From JBDTLH01 sp039934875 (GTDB lineage: Bacteria; Acidobacteriota; Terriglobia; Terriglobales; Acidobacteriaceae): 7,472 nucleotides of DNA. The position numbers and the translations under genes are program-made. Shown here in pieces: positions 5,901 through 7,472 of this stretch (its first letter is position 1; every line of letters begins with the position of its first letter). Location of the stretch: NCBI GenBank assembly GCA_039934875.1, contig JBDTLH010000079.1:1-7472 (forward strand), read 5' to 3'. The notes under the pieces are model-generated. The model saw nothing but the letters and a program-made list of their open reading frames with translations. It did not search any database and was not told where the DNA came from.

Positions 5901-7472
5901 TCCATGACGGCTCTCGAAGACCATCTCTTCATCCAACTCGCCGACCCGCGCGCCGCCCTTCTTCGCACCCGCGAGAAATACGCCAAACAGTCCACGATCG
6001 GCAATCGTTCCGCTGTTGATCACCGCCACGCTGCGCGAACCCTGCCGCGCCGTCAACGTGTTCGCCACCCGGTCCCACGTCACTCGTGGCCTCAACTCCG
6101 CAAATTCATCTGACGGATACCGCCCCGCCAGCATATCCAACACGCTTTCAAACGAAGTGCGCGAGAGCGCATCATAGCCCGCCGCCCGCCGCACCAGCGC
6201 GAACAGGTCCTCCACGCGCCAATCGTCCATTGCGACCATCGCGACGATCTGCTGCGCCAAAACATCCAGCGCATTGCGCGGATACCGCACCGCCTCCACT
6301 CTTCCCTCATACATTGCCCGAGTCACCGCCGCGCACGCCAGCAGGTCGGCGCGATACTTAGGAAAAATGATTCCCTTGCTGGTCGCGCCCACATTATGGC
6401 TCGCGCGCCCGATCCGCTGCATCCCGCTCGCCACCGACGGAGGCGCTTCCACCTGCACCACCAAATCTACCGCGCCCATATCAATCCCAAGCTCCAGCGA
6501 CGATGTCGCGACGATGCCGCGCAACGTCCCCAGCTTCAATCGCTCCTCAATTTCTTTTCTCTGGGCCACCGCCACGCTGCCGTGATGTGCGCGCACCAGC
6601 GTCTCTCCCGCGAGATCGTTCATCGCCCCTGAAATCCGCTCCGCCAGCCGCCTGCTGTTCACAAAAATGATCGTCGAAGTATGCGCCCGCACCAACTCCA
6701 CCAGCTTGGGATGGATGGCGCTCCATATCGACGCCCGCACCGCCCCCTGCGACGCCGCCCCACTCGGGATCGCTTGCAAATCAATCTCGCCCAGCTTCGC
6801 CATGTCTTCCACCGGAACTTCGATCTTCAGCTCCAGCTTCTTCTTCTCCCCTGCATCCACGATCGTCAGCGGACGATACACCGCTCCACTCGCCCCCTCC
6901 TCTTCCTCTCTAATCTCATCTGCTCCGGATGAAGCCCCGCCCAGAAATCGCGCCACCTCCTCCAATGGCCTCTGCGTCGCGGATAATCCAATCCGCTGCA
7001 ACCTGCGCCCGCACAATTGCTCCAACCGCTCCATCGATAACGCCAGATGCGCCCCTCGCTTGGTCGGAACCAGCGCATGAATCTCATCAATCACCACCGT
7101 CTCCACCGATCGCAACGCCTCCCGCGCGTTGGAGGTCAACAACAGATACAGCGACTCCGGAGTAGTAATCAGTATGTCCGCCGGCTTGCGCGCGAACCTT
7201 GCCCGCTCCGCCGCCGGCGTGTCTCCCGTCCGCACCGCAATCACCGGCTCATGAAACGGAGTCCCCAATCGCTGCGCCGCCTGCGAAATTCCCACCAGCG
7301 GCGCGCGCAAATTCGGCTCCACATCCACCGTTAACGCCTTGATGGGAGAGATATACAATACCCGGCAACGCGCATCCGCATCGGGCGCAGGCGAAAACAG
7401 CAGTCGCTCGATGCACCACAGAAAAGCCGTCAGCGTCTTGCCCGTTCCAGTCGGAGCCAGAATCAGCGTCGA
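2982..7472 (-). CDS. lhr: Large DEAD/DEAH-box repair helicase Lhr, N-terminus beyond window
   Basis: 1496 codons are present, open to the right edge; probably only tens of N-terminal residues are missing. Lhr is an ATP-driven 3'-to-5' single-strand DNA translocase and helicase of superfamily 2 acting in DNA repair. Counting from the window edge, motifs are Walker A APTGTGKT (6-13, Lys12), SPIKAL, TTPESL, DEIH (129-132), SAT (164-166), FVNSRR, HHGSV, the GIDMGAVDLVVQVEAPPSVA region and QRIGRASH (352-359). The winged-helix and DEAD/H-associated core follow (for example WSDDGFVIRLPD and RECVRDVFDVP). The long C-terminal domain, about residues 870-1496, has ELVWSGMVTNDTFHPLR, GRWSLL (1247-1252) and AATDPANPYG (1351-1360), which mark the full-length bacterial Lhr class of about 1500 residues, not the shorter Lhr-Core. 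The frame continues through an internal TTG at 7358, which is not a start because Walker A precedes it. No frameshift is seen. Motif VI has Ser where RAGH is usual. nei follows 75 bases downstream. Confidence 0.97.
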   Translation of the reverse strand, partial: STLILAPTGTGKTLTAFLWCIERLLFSPAPDADARCRVLYISPIKALTVDVEPNLRAPLVGISQAAQRLGTPFHEPVIAVRTGDTPAAERARFARKPADILITTPESLYLLLTSNAREALRSVETVVIDEIHALVPTKRGAHLALSMERLEQLCGRRLQRIGLSATQRPLEEVARFLGGASSGADEIREEEEGASGAVYRPLTIVDAGEKKKLELKIEVPVEDMAKLGEIDLQAIPSGAASQGAVRASIWSAIHPKLVELVRAHTSTIIFVNSRRLAERISGAMNDLAGETLVRAHHGSVAVAQRKEIEERLKLGTLRGIVATSSLELGIDMGAVDLVVQVEAPPSVASGMQRIGRASHNVGATSKGIIFPKYRADLLACAAVTRAMYEGRVEAVRYPRNALDVLAQQIVAMVAMDDWRVEDLFALVRRAAGYDALSRTSFESVLDMLAGRYPSDEFAELRPRVTWDRVANTLTARQGSRSVAVINSGTIADRGLFGVFLAGAKKGGARVGELDEEMVFESRHGDTIILGASTWRIEEITHDRVVVSPAPGEPGKMPFWHGDRAGRPAEFGENIGRLTRELLDLPRATAFHKLISEHSLDERSAENLLAYLEEQRMATERVPSDQDVVIERCRDELGDWRVCVLTPFGNRVHAPWCMAVTARLRAERSMDVESMWSDDGFVIRLPDSEEELNSELFLPRSAELRDLVLRQLGTSSLFAAKFREAAGRALLLPKRRPGGRAPLWQQRKRAADLLSVAARYEGVPSLREAYRECVRDVFDVPATVDLLRRIERGEIRITTVDSTKPSPFASSLLFSYIANYIYDGDAPLAERRAQALSIDQAQLQELLGDTDLRELLDAAALDEVEAQLQMLYPEMHARHTDGVHDLLLRLGDLSEEEVRRRSGSEEVATEGLRKLVASRRALRVKIAGEARYVAVEDAARYRDGLGIPLPPGLAEVFLQKTAEPMLELARRYARRHGPFTSTDIEARFGTTAEQVELALKQLHASGRVLEGEFRPNGTHREWCDAEVLRQVRQKSLARLRREIEPVAQQTFARFSTRWQGVLSAQRGAGALLDAIELLQGAALHVADLEREVLPARVMNYRPEDLDVLMASGEVIWVGMERVGERDGRIALYLTQSLPLLLTPRGLRLAASLSERAQQIVSVLLEKGALFFPALHAACGGGFPGETSDALWELVWSGMVTNDTFHPLRNLRAAGKEKEQRHSVHADGRAGSPDFLRRFRARYSSPAEGRWSLLEARVEGELSGTEWIANMAQQLLVRHGIVMRETAIAEDIAGGYSAVYPALKQMEESGWIRRGMFIAGLGAAQFAMTAAVDLLRTLRTTSGDQQPETLLLAATDPANPYGALLPWPRVDDAAQHGMSRSSGASVVLVDGALTAFLRRRNPAIRVFLPEEEPEQTQHARALAAELARVALKQMQTSRYGLLIGEINGSAVKEHPLSRYLIEAGFVETPLGLQMRRVERKQQPFELVEEDEPENVTGE

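Noticed and set aside
3351..6632. Many long open frames on both strands inside lhr
   Set aside because: They are Arg/Pro/Ser/Trp-rich products of GC-rich codon bias opposite or across an intact helicase gene whose motifs run unbroken in order.
7356..7358. TTG at 7358 as the start of lhr
   Set aside because: The frame continues to the window edge and the upstream codons encode the Walker A motif APTGTGKT, so the true start lies outside the window.

Overview
The window reads as ordinary chromosome from a GC-rich bacterium, most likely an acidobacterium (Acidobacteriota). The best pointer is a secreted beta-sandwich-type protein at 740-1459 that resembles a family I remember as abundant in that phylum. 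This is recollection and inference, since no rRNA or other phylogenetic marker is present. There is no sign of a mobile element, CRISPR array, tRNA or rRNA.

Layout. (1) 26-454, minus: a small exported protein with a DUF3761-like C-terminus, a good Shine-Dalgarno and a signal peptide. (2) 455-739: a 285-base divergent intergenic region with short direct and inverted repeats and one candidate promoter. (3) 740-1459, plus: an exported, cysteine-containing protein of probable concanavalin-A-like fold. (4) 1507-2097, plus: an exported helical protein of unknown function, 47 bases downstream. Its likely start codon lies inside a perfect 14-bp-stem hairpin at 1490-1521. (5) 2088-2906, minus: an Fpg/Nei-family DNA glycosylase/AP lyase that starts at TTG and overlaps the previous gene tail to tail by 10 bp. 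(6) 2982 to the right edge (7472), minus: the large repair helicase Lhr, full-length class with its C-terminal domain, and missing only the N-terminal tens of residues beyond the window.

How the genes work together. On the minus strand lhr is followed after 75 bases by nei, with no terminator seen between them, so the pair looks like a DNA-repair operon: a 3'-to-5' translocating helicase and a bifunctional glycosylase for oxidised bases. A five-codon mini-ORF with its own Shine-Dalgarno ends exactly against the TTG start of nei, which suggests translational coupling or reinitiation. The plus-strand pair (740-2097) may be cotranscribed and encodes two exported proteins of unknown function. I see no relation between that pair and the repair operon except the convergent overlap.

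I did not find a clearly new multi-gene system. The most unusual items are the start-codon hairpin at 1490-1521, the mini-ORF in front of nei, and the repeat arrangement in the divergent intergenic region.
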